NCBI GenBank assembly: GCA_023387775.1
Contig: JAEWHN010000360.1
Span: 1 to 5,671, forward strand
From: Pseudomonadota bacterium
Lineage (GTDB): Bacteria > Pseudomonadota > Alphaproteobacteria > Rhizobiales > Rhizobiaceae
Direction of reading: 5' to 3'
DNA length: 5,671 bases
In this document: in pieces, positions 1 to 5,671 of the stretch
How positions within the stretch are numbered: position 1 is the first letter of the stretch
Layout of the letters: the number at the start of each line of letters is the position of its first letter
Position numbers and translations under genes: made by a program
The notes under the pieces: model-generated
The model's database searches: none
What the model saw: only the letters and a program-made list of their open reading frames with translations
Told to the model about the DNA's origin: nothing

Positions 1-867
1 GGTCAGCAGATAGACCATCGGGAACGCGCCGGCGAGCATGATGCCGATATAGCCGGCGATTTCCAGCGCCCGGAACTGGTCCTGCTCGTCGGCGTTGATC
101 GGATCGAAGCCCCAGGAGCCGAAGACCGTGCTGAAGAAGCCGGTGAAATATTCGACGATCGAAGCGACCAGCACCAGGGTGATGCCGGCGTACATGATGC
201 GCCCGAACCAGAGAAAACCCTTGATCATGGCGTCGGGCACGAAACGCAGGCCCAGTGCAATGGCGACGCAAAAGACGATGAGCGGAAAGAGGTTGCGCAG
301 GATGTCGCTCATCGCCAGCGCTACCTGATGCGTGGCCTCGGCCGTCGTCGAAACCTCGGGCCGGATGTCGAGTCCGGCAAACGCGATGATAGAGCAAGCG
401 ATGAACACGCCGATCGGCACGCTGAGGATGCCGGACATGATGCCCAGCGCCATGTATTTGTGGTCGGCCTTGGCGAGCATGGCCAAACCCACCGGGATGG
501 AGAAGATGATGGTGGCGCCCGAGGTGAAGCCGACGATGGTGGCTATCATCCATGCATCGCGCGATCCGGCCAGTGCGTCGGCGAGCTGGTAGCCGCCCAT
601 GTCGACGGCGATCACCGTCGTGGCAGCAATGGAGGGATCGGCCCCCACGAATGCGAACAGCGGGCCGACCGCCACGCGGATGAACTCCGACAGATAGGGT
701 ATCGATGCCATGATGCCCGCGACCGGAATGAAGATCGGTCCGATGGCGTGAAGGCCCTCGATGAACTCCTTTCCGAGCCCCCCTTCAGGGTTGCGGATCG
801 AAGCGATTGCGCCGGCGACGGCGCAAGCCATGATTATGTAGATGACGTACGTACCGATAGAAGCCAT
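1..867 (-). CDS. eutH: EutH-family ethanolamine permease (3' end beyond the window)
   Basis: This is an inner-membrane permease of the EutH family, which moves ethanolamine into the cell. Reading leftward from ATG at 867-865 gives 289 codons open to the window edge, against about 400 residues for known EutH, so roughly the last quarter is missing. Recognisable EutH words, compared from memory with E. coli EutH, are a GADPSI stretch (75-80), DMGG (89-92), TIIFSIPVGL (119-128), YMALGI then PIG (138-153), LGLRFVP with IKGF (205-218) and RALEI to PMVYLLT (266-289). Hydrophobic, membrane-type segments lie near residues 5-23, 41-60, 106-131, 139-163, 190-208, 221-239 and 267-288. The start is supported by a strong purine-rich ribosome site (GGGAGGGGAAGG, 882-871) just upstream. 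The N-terminus looks shorter than the E. coli protein between the first two helices. It follows the dehydrogenase after 65 bp and is probably its co-transcribed transporter. Family assignment is firm; the exact substrate is not proven. Confidence 0.9.
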   Translation of the reverse strand, partial: MASIGTYVIYIIMACAVAGAIASIRNPEGGLGKEFIEGLHAIGPIFIPVAGIMASIPYLSEFIRVAVGPLFAFVGADPSIAATTVIAVDMGGYQLADALAGSRDAWMIATIVGFTSGATIIFSIPVGLAMLAKADHKYMALGIMSGILSVPIGVFIACSIIAFAGLDIRPEVSTTAEATHQVALAMSDILRNLFPLIVFCVAIALGLRFVPDAMIKGFLWFGRIMYAGITLVLVASIVEYFTGFFSTVFGSWGFDPINADEQDQFRALEIAGYIGIMLAGAFPMVYLLT

Positions 868-870
868 TTG

Positions 871-882
871 CCTTCCCCTCCC
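871..882 (-). promoter_or_regulatory. Ribosome binding site of the EutH gene
   Basis: On the minus strand GGGAGGGGAAGG precedes ATG 867-865 by three bases, with the GGAGG-like core about 8-10 bases from the start. It fixes the permease start and is much stronger than the site before the dehydrogenase. A small GCCG/CGGC inverted repeat (895-906) lies upstream in the same 65-bp gap; I see no U-tract with it, so it is not called a terminator. Confidence 0.6.
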
Positions 883-932
883 AAATGAGCGCGAGCCGCA
901 CTCGGCAACCGTATCGCCGCCAGACCTGCCGA

Positions 933-3392
933 TCAGCTTTTCACGCGTTCCCCCCGCAGGTCATAGAGCGGCGTCATGTGGATCGTGGCGGCGAAAGGTT
1001 CATTCGCCACGATGAGTTCGTATCGTCCGGACGACAGGAATTCGTCGTCCACGCCCGATTCATTGCGCACATAGCCGTAGCCGACAGGCTTGCCGACTGT
1101 GTAGCCATAGCCGCCGCTGGTCAGGTATCCGACCGGCTCGCCGTTGCGCAGGATCGTCTCGCGGCCAACCAGGACGACACTCGGGTCCGTGGTGGTGAAG
1201 CCGACCAGCCGCTTGGCGAGCGGCCGCGCCGCTACCCTCTCGCAGGCCTCCCGGCCGATGAAGGGCGCGTTCTGCCTCAGCTTGACGGCCCAGCCCAGGC
1301 CGGCCTCGAAGGGGGTGTCGTTTGGCGTGATGTCGGAACCCCAGGCGCGATAGCCCTTCTCCAGGCGCAGCGACTCGATCGCCCTGTAGCCTACGGGCCG
1401 TATATCGTGCGCTTTTCCGGCCTGCATCAGGGCGTCGAACACATCGCCGGTGCCGGCGATCGGCACGTGCAGTTCCCAGCCGAGTTCGCCGACATAGGTG
1501 ACGCGCAGGGCCCGCACGCGATGTCCGGCTATATCGATCTCCCGCACATGGCCAAAGGGAAAGGCGGCGTTGCCGATGTCGGCCGACGTGATTTCCGCCA
1601 GCACGTCCCGGGCCCTCGGTCCCATCAGCGAAAGGGTGCCGAACTCTTCGGTAACGTCGCTCAACCGGATATCTGCACCCGTGGGCAGGTGGTCGGCGAT
1701 CCAGCCGAAATCATGGGTGCGGGAGCCGGTGCCGGTGACGATGTAGAAGCGGTCGTCGGCAAGGCGAGCCACGGTCAGGTCGCACTCGATGCCGCCGCGC
1801 GTGTTCAGCATTTGCGTGTAGGTAAGCCGCCCTGCGGGCTTGTTGACATCGTTGGCGCAGATGAAGCTCAGCGCTTCCGCCGCATCGCGGCCCGAGAGCT
1901 CGAACTTGGCGAAGGAGGATTGGTCGAACACGCCCACCTTCTCGCGCACATGTGTGTGCTCGGCGCCCACATGCTCGAACCAGTTCTGGCGTCCCATCGA
2001 ATAAATGTCGGCCGGTTCCACTCCGGGCGGGGCAAACCAGTTCGGCCGCTCCCAACCGAGCTTGGAGCCGAATACGGCGCGATGCTGCTTGAGCCTCTCG
2101 AACAGGGGCGAAACGATGCGCGGCCGGCCGCTTTCATGCTCTTCATGCGGGTATGCGACCGTGTAGTGCTTGCCATAGGCCTCGAGCGTGCGCTCCTGCA
2201 CCCATGCACGATCCCGGTGAAGGCCGGAGAAGCGGCGGATATCGACGCTCCAGAGATCCAGCGGCGCCTCGCCGCGGATGACCCATTCGGCCAGAACCCA
2301 GCCGGCTCCGCCGCCGGATGCAATCCCGAAGGCGTTGAAGCCCGCACCCACGAACATGTTGGCGCATTCGGGCGCGCGCCCCAGGATGAAGTTTCCGTCC
2401 GGCGTAAAGCTCTCCGGCCCATTGATCGTCTGCTTGACGCCGACGTTTCCAAGCGCGGGCACACGCGCGATGGCCTGGGTCATGTGCTGTTCGAAATGGT
2501 CGAAGTCGTCGTCGAAGAGCTGAAATTCCCATTCGTCCGGAACATCGCCATCCGGCAGGCCAGTCACCCAGGGCTGAGGGTTGGGCTCGTAGCCGCCCAT
2601 GATCAGGCCGCCCACTTCCTCCTTGAAATAGGTGCGCCGGTCGGGGTCGCGGATGGTCGGCGCGTCAGCGGCCAGCCCCTCGATTTTCTCGGTAACGATA
2701 TACTGGTGCTTGACCGGCTGAAGCGGGACCGAGACGCCGGCCATGGCGCCGGTCTGACGTGCCCACTGGCCGGCGCAATTGACGACCGCGTCGCAGGCGA
2801 TGGTCCCCTGATTTGTCTCGACAGCGGTGATGCGGTTGCCTTCCATGACAAAGCCGGTCACGCGCACGCCCTCGAAAAGACGCGCGCCGTGCATGCGCGC
2901 GCCCTTTGCCAGCGAATAGGTGATGTCGGCAGGATTGGCCTGGCCGTCGGTCGGAAGCCAGGACGCGCCGACAAGATCGGAGGTGTCCATCAGCGGCCAC
3001 ATGCGCTTGACCTCCTCCGGCGAGACGAGATGCATCTCCATGCCGAAGCTTCGTGCCGTGGTGGCAAGCCGGCGGAACTCGGTCCAGCGGTCCTCGTTGG
3101 TGGCAAGCCGCAGGCAGCCGGTCATCTTCCAGCCGGTCTCGAGGCCGGTTTCCTCATGCAGACGCTTGTAAAGCTCGACCGAGTATTTCAGCACGCGGGT
3201 GATGGAAGCGGAGGAGCGAAGCTGGCCGATCAGGCCCGCCGCGTGCCATGTCGAGCCGGAGGTAAGCTTGCCCTGCTCCAGCAGGATCACGTCGGCCTTG
3301 TGGTCACGCGCCAGGTGATACGCGGTGGAGCAGCCGATGATCCCGCCTCCGATGACGATGATCTGGGCATGGGAGGGCAGGGGTTGGGTCAT
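933..3392 (-). CDS. FAD-dependent dimethylglycine/sarcosine dehydrogenase-like protein with C-terminal GcvT folate domain
   Basis: Cytoplasmic flavoprotein of the dimethylglycine/sarcosine dehydrogenase family (819 residues; relatives are typically 800-860). Members oxidise N-methyl amines and pass the released one-carbon unit to tetrahydrofolate. Domains in order: DAO Rossmann flavin domain (about 10-370) with GGGIIG at 15-20 and acidic E39 for the FAD ribose; FAO_M linker (about 374-430); GCV_T folate domain (about 432-697) with MLNTRGGIECDL (528-539) and ESLRLEKGYRAWG (673-685); GCV_T_C (about 708-810). STWHAAG (47-53) places H50 where relatives carry covalent 8-alpha-histidyl FAD. H229 and Y255 fall where the Arthrobacter dimethylglycine oxidase active-site His/Tyr pair is expected (from memory). 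The reading frame stays open upstream to 3713, but that extension is antisense-frame sequence inside the kinase gene and lacks family similarity. ATG 3392 overlaps the kinase stop as TGATG, suggesting translational coupling, and no good ribosome site is seen. Family is sure. The substrate (dimethylglycine, sarcosine or another N-methyl amine) is not. Confidence 0.93.
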   Translation of the reverse strand: MTQPLPSHAQIIVIGGGIIGCSTAYHLARDHKADVILLEQGKLTSGSTWHAAGLIGQLRSSASITRVLKYSVELYKRLHEETGLETGWKMTGCLRLATNEDRWTEFRRLATTARSFGMEMHLVSPEEVKRMWPLMDTSDLVGASWLPTDGQANPADITYSLAKGARMHGARLFEGVRVTGFVMEGNRITAVETNQGTIACDAVVNCAGQWARQTGAMAGVSVPLQPVKHQYIVTEKIEGLAADAPTIRDPDRRTYFKEEVGGLIMGGYEPNPQPWVTGLPDGDVPDEWEFQLFDDDFDHFEQHMTQAIARVPALGNVGVKQTINGPESFTPDGNFILGRAPECANMFVGAGFNAFGIASGGGAGWVLAEWVIRGEAPLDLWSVDIRRFSGLHRDRAWVQERTLEAYGKHYTVAYPHEEHESGRPRIVSPLFERLKQHRAVFGSKLGWERPNWFAPPGVEPADIYSMGRQNWFEHVGAEHTHVREKVGVFDQSSFAKFELSGRDAAEALSFICANDVNKPAGRLTYTQMLNTRGGIECDLTVARLADDRFYIVTGTGSRTHDFGWIADHLPTGADIRLSDVTEEFGTLSLMGPRARDVLAEITSADIGNAAFPFGHVREIDIAGHRVRALRVTYVGELGWELHVPIAGTGDVFDALMQAGKAHDIRPVGYRAIESLRLEKGYRAWGSDITPNDTPFEAGLGWAVKLRQNAPFIGREACERVAARPLAKRLVGFTTTDPSVVLVGRETILRNGEPVGYLTSGGYGYTVGKPVGYGYVRNESGVDDEFLSSGRYELIVANEPFAATIHMTPLYDLRGERVKS

Positions 3393-4300
3393 CAGGAGGC
3401 ACGTCCGTATTGTGTTCGATAAGCGTCGAGCGCGGCATCGAGCCGCTTGAGGTTCTCTTGCGTGTAGGCCACGTAATCGGTGCCGGGCGCGTTGAGGTAG
3501 AGTTCGGAAACCATGCTCCACATGGCCTCGCGCAGGAGGGAGGCGCATTGCATGGCCGCAAGCGAGCGCAGCATGGCAGCGTCGGGCGATCTGTCGAAAT
3601 AATAGCCGAGCAAGGCTTCGGACTCTTCCGCCGAAAAGCCGGCGTTCGATGATAGTCCCGCAAGATCGAACATGGCGGAGGAGAACCCGGCATATTCGAA
3701 ATCGATCAGCCACAGGCGCTCGCCATCATCGAGCAGGTTGGCCGGGAGCAGGTCGTTGTGGCCGAAGACGATGGGAAGCGGCATCTGCGCGGCTTCGAGT
3801 TCCTCCGCCATTGCAAGGTAGGCAGGCAGATGCGCGGCCATCCGGCTTCCGCCTTCGCGCAGCGTGCGCGCATAATCGCGGATGACGTGGAACGGCCAGA
3901 ACATGAAGCCCGGGCCCGAGACGTGGCGCGGCATCGTGAAATGGAATTCGCGAACTATCTTCGCCACACGCTCGATGTTGGCGCGCACATCGGCCTCACC
4001 ATAGGTCTTGGCAAGCAGATGGCGGGACACCATGACCCCTGGCTCGGCATGTTCCACGGCAGGCGCAAACGACGCCTCTTCGGCGGCTCGCGCCGTCATG
4101 ACCTCGCGTTCGCGAAACACATGGTGGAACGGATAGTCCTTTCCGAAGCGCACGACATGCCGCCCGCGCCCGTCGGTGACCAGCCAGCTTTCATTGCTGA
4201 TGCCGCCCATCAGCGGCTCGATTGCGATTTGCCCTTCCCAGACCGGCAAAGCTGCAATTCTTTCCCGGCGCGCAGCCGGGATTTCAATAGCCTCCGCCAT
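3392..4300 (-). CDS. Choline/ethanolamine kinase-like phosphotransferase (APH superfamily)
   Basis: A 302-residue cytoplasmic kinase of the aminoglycoside phosphotransferase/choline kinase fold, closest by eye to bacterial choline or ethanolamine kinases (LicA-like) and to thiamine kinase. Visible motifs are the N-lobe nucleotide loop MGGISNESW (31-39), the following strand VVRFGKD (49-55) at the usual ATP-contact position, the Brenner motif with H181, N182, catalytic D183 and N188 (GHNDLLPANLL), and LIDFEYAG (198-205) with metal-binding D200. All catalytic residues are present. The frame is open to 4366, but ATG 4300 is preferred. It has a GAGGGG ribosome site five to six bases upstream, the family-like sequence begins there, and a longer start would overlap a possible promoter. 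It is the first gene of the leftward operon and its TGA shares one base with the dehydrogenase ATG. With an EutH permease in the operon, ethanolamine or an N-methylated derivative is the favoured substrate (inference). Choline or thiamine cannot be excluded. Confidence 0.87.
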   Translation of the reverse strand: MAEAIEIPAARRERIAALPVWEGQIAIEPLMGGISNESWLVTDGRGRHVVRFGKDYPFHHVFREREVMTARAAEEASFAPAVEHAEPGVMVSRHLLAKTYGEADVRANIERVAKIVREFHFTMPRHVSGPGFMFWPFHVIRDYARTLREGGSRMAAHLPAYLAMAEELEAAQMPLPIVFGHNDLLPANLLDDGERLWLIDFEYAGFSSAMFDLAGLSSNAGFSAEESEALLGYYFDRSPDAAMLRSLAAMQCASLLREAMWSMVSELYLNAPGTDYVAYTQENLKRLDAALDAYRTQYGRAS

Positions 4301-4303
4301 GTT

Positions 4304-4309
4304 TCCCCT
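4304..4309 (-). promoter_or_regulatory. Ribosome binding site deciding the kinase start
   Basis: GAGGGG on the minus strand sits just upstream of ATG 4300-4298. It favours this start over the upstream in-frame ATG at 4366, which would add 22 residues unlike the family. Confidence 0.6.
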
Positions 4310-4311
4310 CG

Positions 4312-4324
4312 CAGCATTTTGCTG
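4312..4324. promoter_or_regulatory. Short perfect inverted repeat in the kinase leader
   Basis: CAGCA-TTT-TGCTG is a perfect 13-base inverted repeat with 5-base arms, immediately upstream of the kinase ribosome site. It could be a half-size operator or a small hairpin next to the site in the mRNA. It is short enough to be chance. Confidence 0.3.
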
Positions 4325-4337
4325 ACTATTTTGATGG

Positions 4338-4366
4338 AGGATCGGTTGGCGTTGGCGAGAAGTCAA
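4338..4366 (-). promoter_or_regulatory. Possible sigma-70-type promoter for the kinase-dehydrogenase-permease operon
   Basis: On the minus strand TTGACT (4366-4361) is a near-consensus -35 box. With a 17-base spacer the -10 position reads GATCCT (4343-4338), which matches TATAAT at only three of six bases. Transcription would begin near 4330 and leave a leader of about 30 bases before ATG 4300. The -35 is good and the -10 weak, as might be expected of a regulated promoter. Confidence 0.35.
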
Positions 4367-4383
4367 CGATGAAATGTGGATTT

Positions 4384-4443
4384 ATGACCGGTTTCGCGGC
4401 ATTTGTGCCATAAGTCCGGGCAAAACACATCAAACCCGGTCAT
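4384..4443. promoter_or_regulatory. Candidate DeoR-type operator with widely spaced inverted repeats
   Basis: ATGACCGGTTT (4384-4394) is matched on the opposite strand by AAACCCGGTCAT (4432-4443): eight identical bases (ATGACCGG) then GTTT against TTT. A weaker direct copy, ATAAGTCCGG (4410-4419), lies between them, and GGCA-TTTG-TGCC (4398-4409) is a small palindrome. The array ends 19 bases before the regulator start and lies upstream of the possible operon promoter. This suits a site bound by the neighbouring regulator to control itself and the divergent operon. The pattern is seen directly; the role is inference. Confidence 0.4.
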
Positions 4444-4449
4444 GATCGC

Positions 4450-4454
4450 AAGGA
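4450..4454 (+). promoter_or_regulatory. Ribosome binding site deciding the regulator start
   Basis: AAGGA lies 8 bases before ATG 4463. The other in-frame starts (TTG 4403, ATG 4442) have no comparable site upstream, and the sequence between 4403 and 4462 is the candidate operator region. Confidence 0.55.
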
Positions 4455-4462
4455 ACTCGCGA

Positions 4463-5227
4463 ATGGAATATTCTCCGCGTCACGGCCAGATCCTCACTCT
4501 CCTGAAGGAGGAGGGAACGATCAGCGTCGGCGAACTGGCCCGTCGTCTGGGTGTATCGCTCGAAACGGTGCGAAGGGACGTCAAGCCGCTGGCGGCGCGG
4601 GGAGAGGTCGTGCGCATGCACGGCGCGATAGGCCTGCCGTCGGTTGTCAGCGAAGCGCCGTTCGAACGGCGGATGCGGGAGAACCGCCCGGCGAAGGAGG
4701 CTATCGCTCGCCTTGCCGCGTCAACCATCCGCGACGGCGAGTCGATCATGCTCGACACCGGAACCACCACCAGCCTGCTCGCCCGGGCGCTCCTGGATCA
4801 TCGAAGGCTGACGGTCGTTACCAATTCGTCGGACATCGCCCGCACGCTGGCCACGGTCAACGGTAACAAGGTCTATATGGCCGGCGGCGAGCTGCGCAGC
4901 GACAGCGGTGCGGCGCTGGGCTTTTCGGCGATCGAGTTCGTAAGCCGCTTCAGCGTCGATCATGCGATCATTTCGGCCGGCGCCATCAACGCGGCCACAG
5001 GTGTCATGGACTATGACCTGGAAGAAGCGCAGTTCGGCCAGGCTATCCTCTCTCGCGGGCGTCGGCGGGTCGTCGTCACGGATGCCTCGAAGTTCGGGCA
5101 GAAGGGACTTGTGAGGGTCTGCGCCCTCGCGGACTTCGACGAATTGCTGGTCAACCGGATGCCGCCGGCCGATCTGGCCGACGCGCTGCGCCAGTCCGAT
5201 GTGACCGTGACGGTCGCCGAAGCATAA
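4463..5227 (+). CDS. DeoR/GlpR-family transcriptional regulator
   Basis: A 254-residue DNA-binding repressor-type protein, the usual length for the DeoR family. The N-terminal winged helix-turn-helix (about 5-56) has the family pattern: ISVGELARRLGVS followed by recognition helix ETVRRDV (20-40) and RMHGA (51-55). The C-terminal DeoRC effector domain (about 73-232) shows DTGTTTSLLA (98-107), VVTNS (118-122), GGELR (141-145) and TDASKF (206-211) with D207 and K210. These are the elements that bind phosphorylated ligands in family members. It is divergent from the kinase operon across a 162-bp region with candidate operator repeats, so it probably controls that operon and itself (inference). 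A phosphorylated amino alcohol made by the neighbouring kinase is an attractive effector but is untested; most known DeoR effectors are sugar phosphates. The start at 4463 is chosen for its AAGGA site and for the family-like N-terminus. No clear plus-strand promoter was found. Confidence 0.93.
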   Translation: MEYSPRHGQILTLLKEEGTISVGELARRLGVSLETVRRDVKPLAARGEVVRMHGAIGLPSVVSEAPFERRMRENRPAKEAIARLAASTIRDGESIMLDTGTTTSLLARALLDHRRLTVVTNSSDIARTLATVNGNKVYMAGGELRSDSGAALGFSAIEFVSRFSVDHAIISAGAINAATGVMDYDLEEAQFGQAILSRGRRRVVVTDASKFGQKGLVRVCALADFDELLVNRMPPADLADALRQSDVTVTVAEA

Positions 5228-5277
5228 GATCCGAGACCGGAGCGGCAGCTGGCGATAGCGCCAAGGGCGGCGGATCT
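5227..5277. terminator. Nested inverted repeats between convergent genes, possible bidirectional terminator
   Basis: An outer pair AGATCCG (5227-5233) and CGGATCT (5271-5277) encloses an inner hairpin TGGCG-ATAG-CGCCA (5250-5263). The repeats touch the stop codons of both converging genes. Neither strand has a T-run after the stem, so intrinsic termination is uncertain. Confidence 0.35.
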
Positions 5278-5671
5278 CAGCGCAGTGGCAAGCACCAGAA
5301 GGCGAAAAGCGGCTCCGGACCGGAGCGCATCGAATGCAGGATGTTGCCTGGATTGTAGATCAGACCGCCGATGCCGGGTTCGTTCCATGGCCCGTCGTTT
5401 TGCCGCCACTCTCCCGGAGAAAGGGCAATATAGACCTCTTCCGGGGGGTGGCGATGATCAGGGTAGGTGGTATGTGGCGACATTACCGTGACGCCGATTT
5501 CCACACTGCTGCTCGGCAGCAGTGCATCCGGGCCGACAATGATCGAATTGGCGTGACTTTCGTTAAAGAGGGAAGACTCCGATCCTCTGCGATTGTACCA
5601 GGCAAGCATCGGCTCGATTTGGTTGAAAGCCTGTGCCAGTTCGTGGAGGTGTGTCGGCGCTCCTTCGAGAC
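5277..5671 (-). CDS. Cupin of the DMSP-lyase family (5' end beyond the window)
   Basis: The C-terminal 130 residues of a single-domain metal cupin are visible; the start lies beyond 5671. Reading from the edge, the protein opens with LEGAPTHLHELAQAF, passes IVGP and a YPDHRHPPEEVY cupin motif, and ends in LHSMRS and FWCLPLR. In visible numbering the likely metal ligands are H72, H74, E78 and H112, with Y80 alongside. The H-x-H-x3-E-x-Y spacing and the 38-residue step to the last His match those I recall for DMSP lyases DddK and DddW, where the Tyr is catalytic. DMSP lyases cleave dimethylsulfoniopropionate to dimethyl sulfide and acrylate. Many proteins in this superfamily are not proven lyases, so only the family is called. 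A Met at 5609 is an internal residue, because family-like sequence continues upstream of it. The gene converges on the regulator and is outside the kinase operon. Usual family length is about 130-230 residues. Confidence 0.75.
   Translation of the reverse strand, partial: LEGAPTHLHELAQAFNQIEPMLAWYNRRGSESSLFNESHANSIIVGPDALLPSSSVEIGVTVMSPHTTYPDHRHPPEEVYIALSPGEWRQNDGPWNEPGIGGLIYNPGNILHSMRSGPEPLFAFWCLPLR

Noticed and set aside
328..888. Plus-strand open frames opposite the permease
   Set aside because: They are charged, low-complexity-like translations antisense to a clear EutH protein, with no domain.
895..906. GCCG-CACT-CGGC inverted repeat between dehydrogenase and permease genes as a terminator
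   Set aside because: Four-base arms and no T-run; in GC-rich DNA this is expected by chance and the genes look co-transcribed.
885..3422. Plus-strand open frame of 845 codons antisense to the dehydrogenase
   Set aside because: It shadows a GC-rich real gene. The translation is rich in Arg, Gly, Ala and His with no recognisable domain, while the minus strand gives clear DAO and GcvT motifs throughout.
3393..3713. Upstream extension of the dehydrogenase frame by 107 residues
   Set aside because: The added part lies inside the kinase gene in another frame, is Arg/Cys-rich and precedes a typical flavin-domain start at 3392.
4301..4366. Longer kinase start at 4366
   Set aside because: The additional 22 residues are unlike the family, the preferred ATG has a good ribosome site, and the extension would cover the possible promoter.
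3758..4372. Plus-strand open frame of 204 codons opposite the kinase
   Set aside because: It is a shadow of the kinase; the minus strand carries the Brenner motif and all catalytic residues.
4403..4462. Longer regulator start at TTG 4403 or ATG 4442
   Set aside because: Neither has a ribosome site. The extra residues precede the normal DeoR N-terminus and coincide with the candidate operator.

Overview
The window looks like chromosomal DNA from a GC-rich alphaproteobacterium, probably a rhizobial or marine Hyphomicrobiales/Rhodobacterales type. That is inferred from the strong G/C bias at third codon positions, tight gene packing, and a gene set (dimethylglycine/sarcosine dehydrogenase-like flavoprotein, DMSP-lyase-type cupin) common in that class. 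I could not run a taxonomic search.

Layout. Bases 1-867 (minus) hold the first 289 codons of an EutH-type ethanolamine permease that runs off the left edge. Bases 933-3392 (minus) encode a complete 819-residue flavoprotein with DAO, FAO_M, GCV_T and GCV_T_C regions. Bases 3392-4300 (minus) encode a 302-residue choline/ethanolamine-kinase-like phosphotransferase whose stop overlaps the flavoprotein start as TGATG. These three genes read as one operon: kinase, then dehydrogenase, then permease. A 162-bp divergent control region (4301-4462) separates the operon from a DeoR-family regulator on the plus strand (4463-5227). The regulator converges on a minus-strand cupin related to DMSP lyases (5277 to beyond 5671), with a 49-bp gap that contains nested inverted repeats.

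Working model (inference): EutH imports ethanolamine or an N-methylated relative. The kinase phosphorylates an amino alcohol. The flavoprotein oxidatively removes an N-methyl group and passes it to tetrahydrofolate. The DeoR regulator, from a family that usually senses phosphorylated metabolites, could respond to the kinase product. No ethanolamine ammonia-lyase or microcompartment gene is visible, so this does not look like the classical eut operon, although the operon continues beyond the left edge. The cupin belongs to another transcription unit, and its link to the operon is only by proximity.

No tRNA, rRNA, CRISPR array, insertion sequence or prophage element was seen. The only non-coding stretches are 868-932, 4301-4462 and 5228-5276, all under 300 bases.
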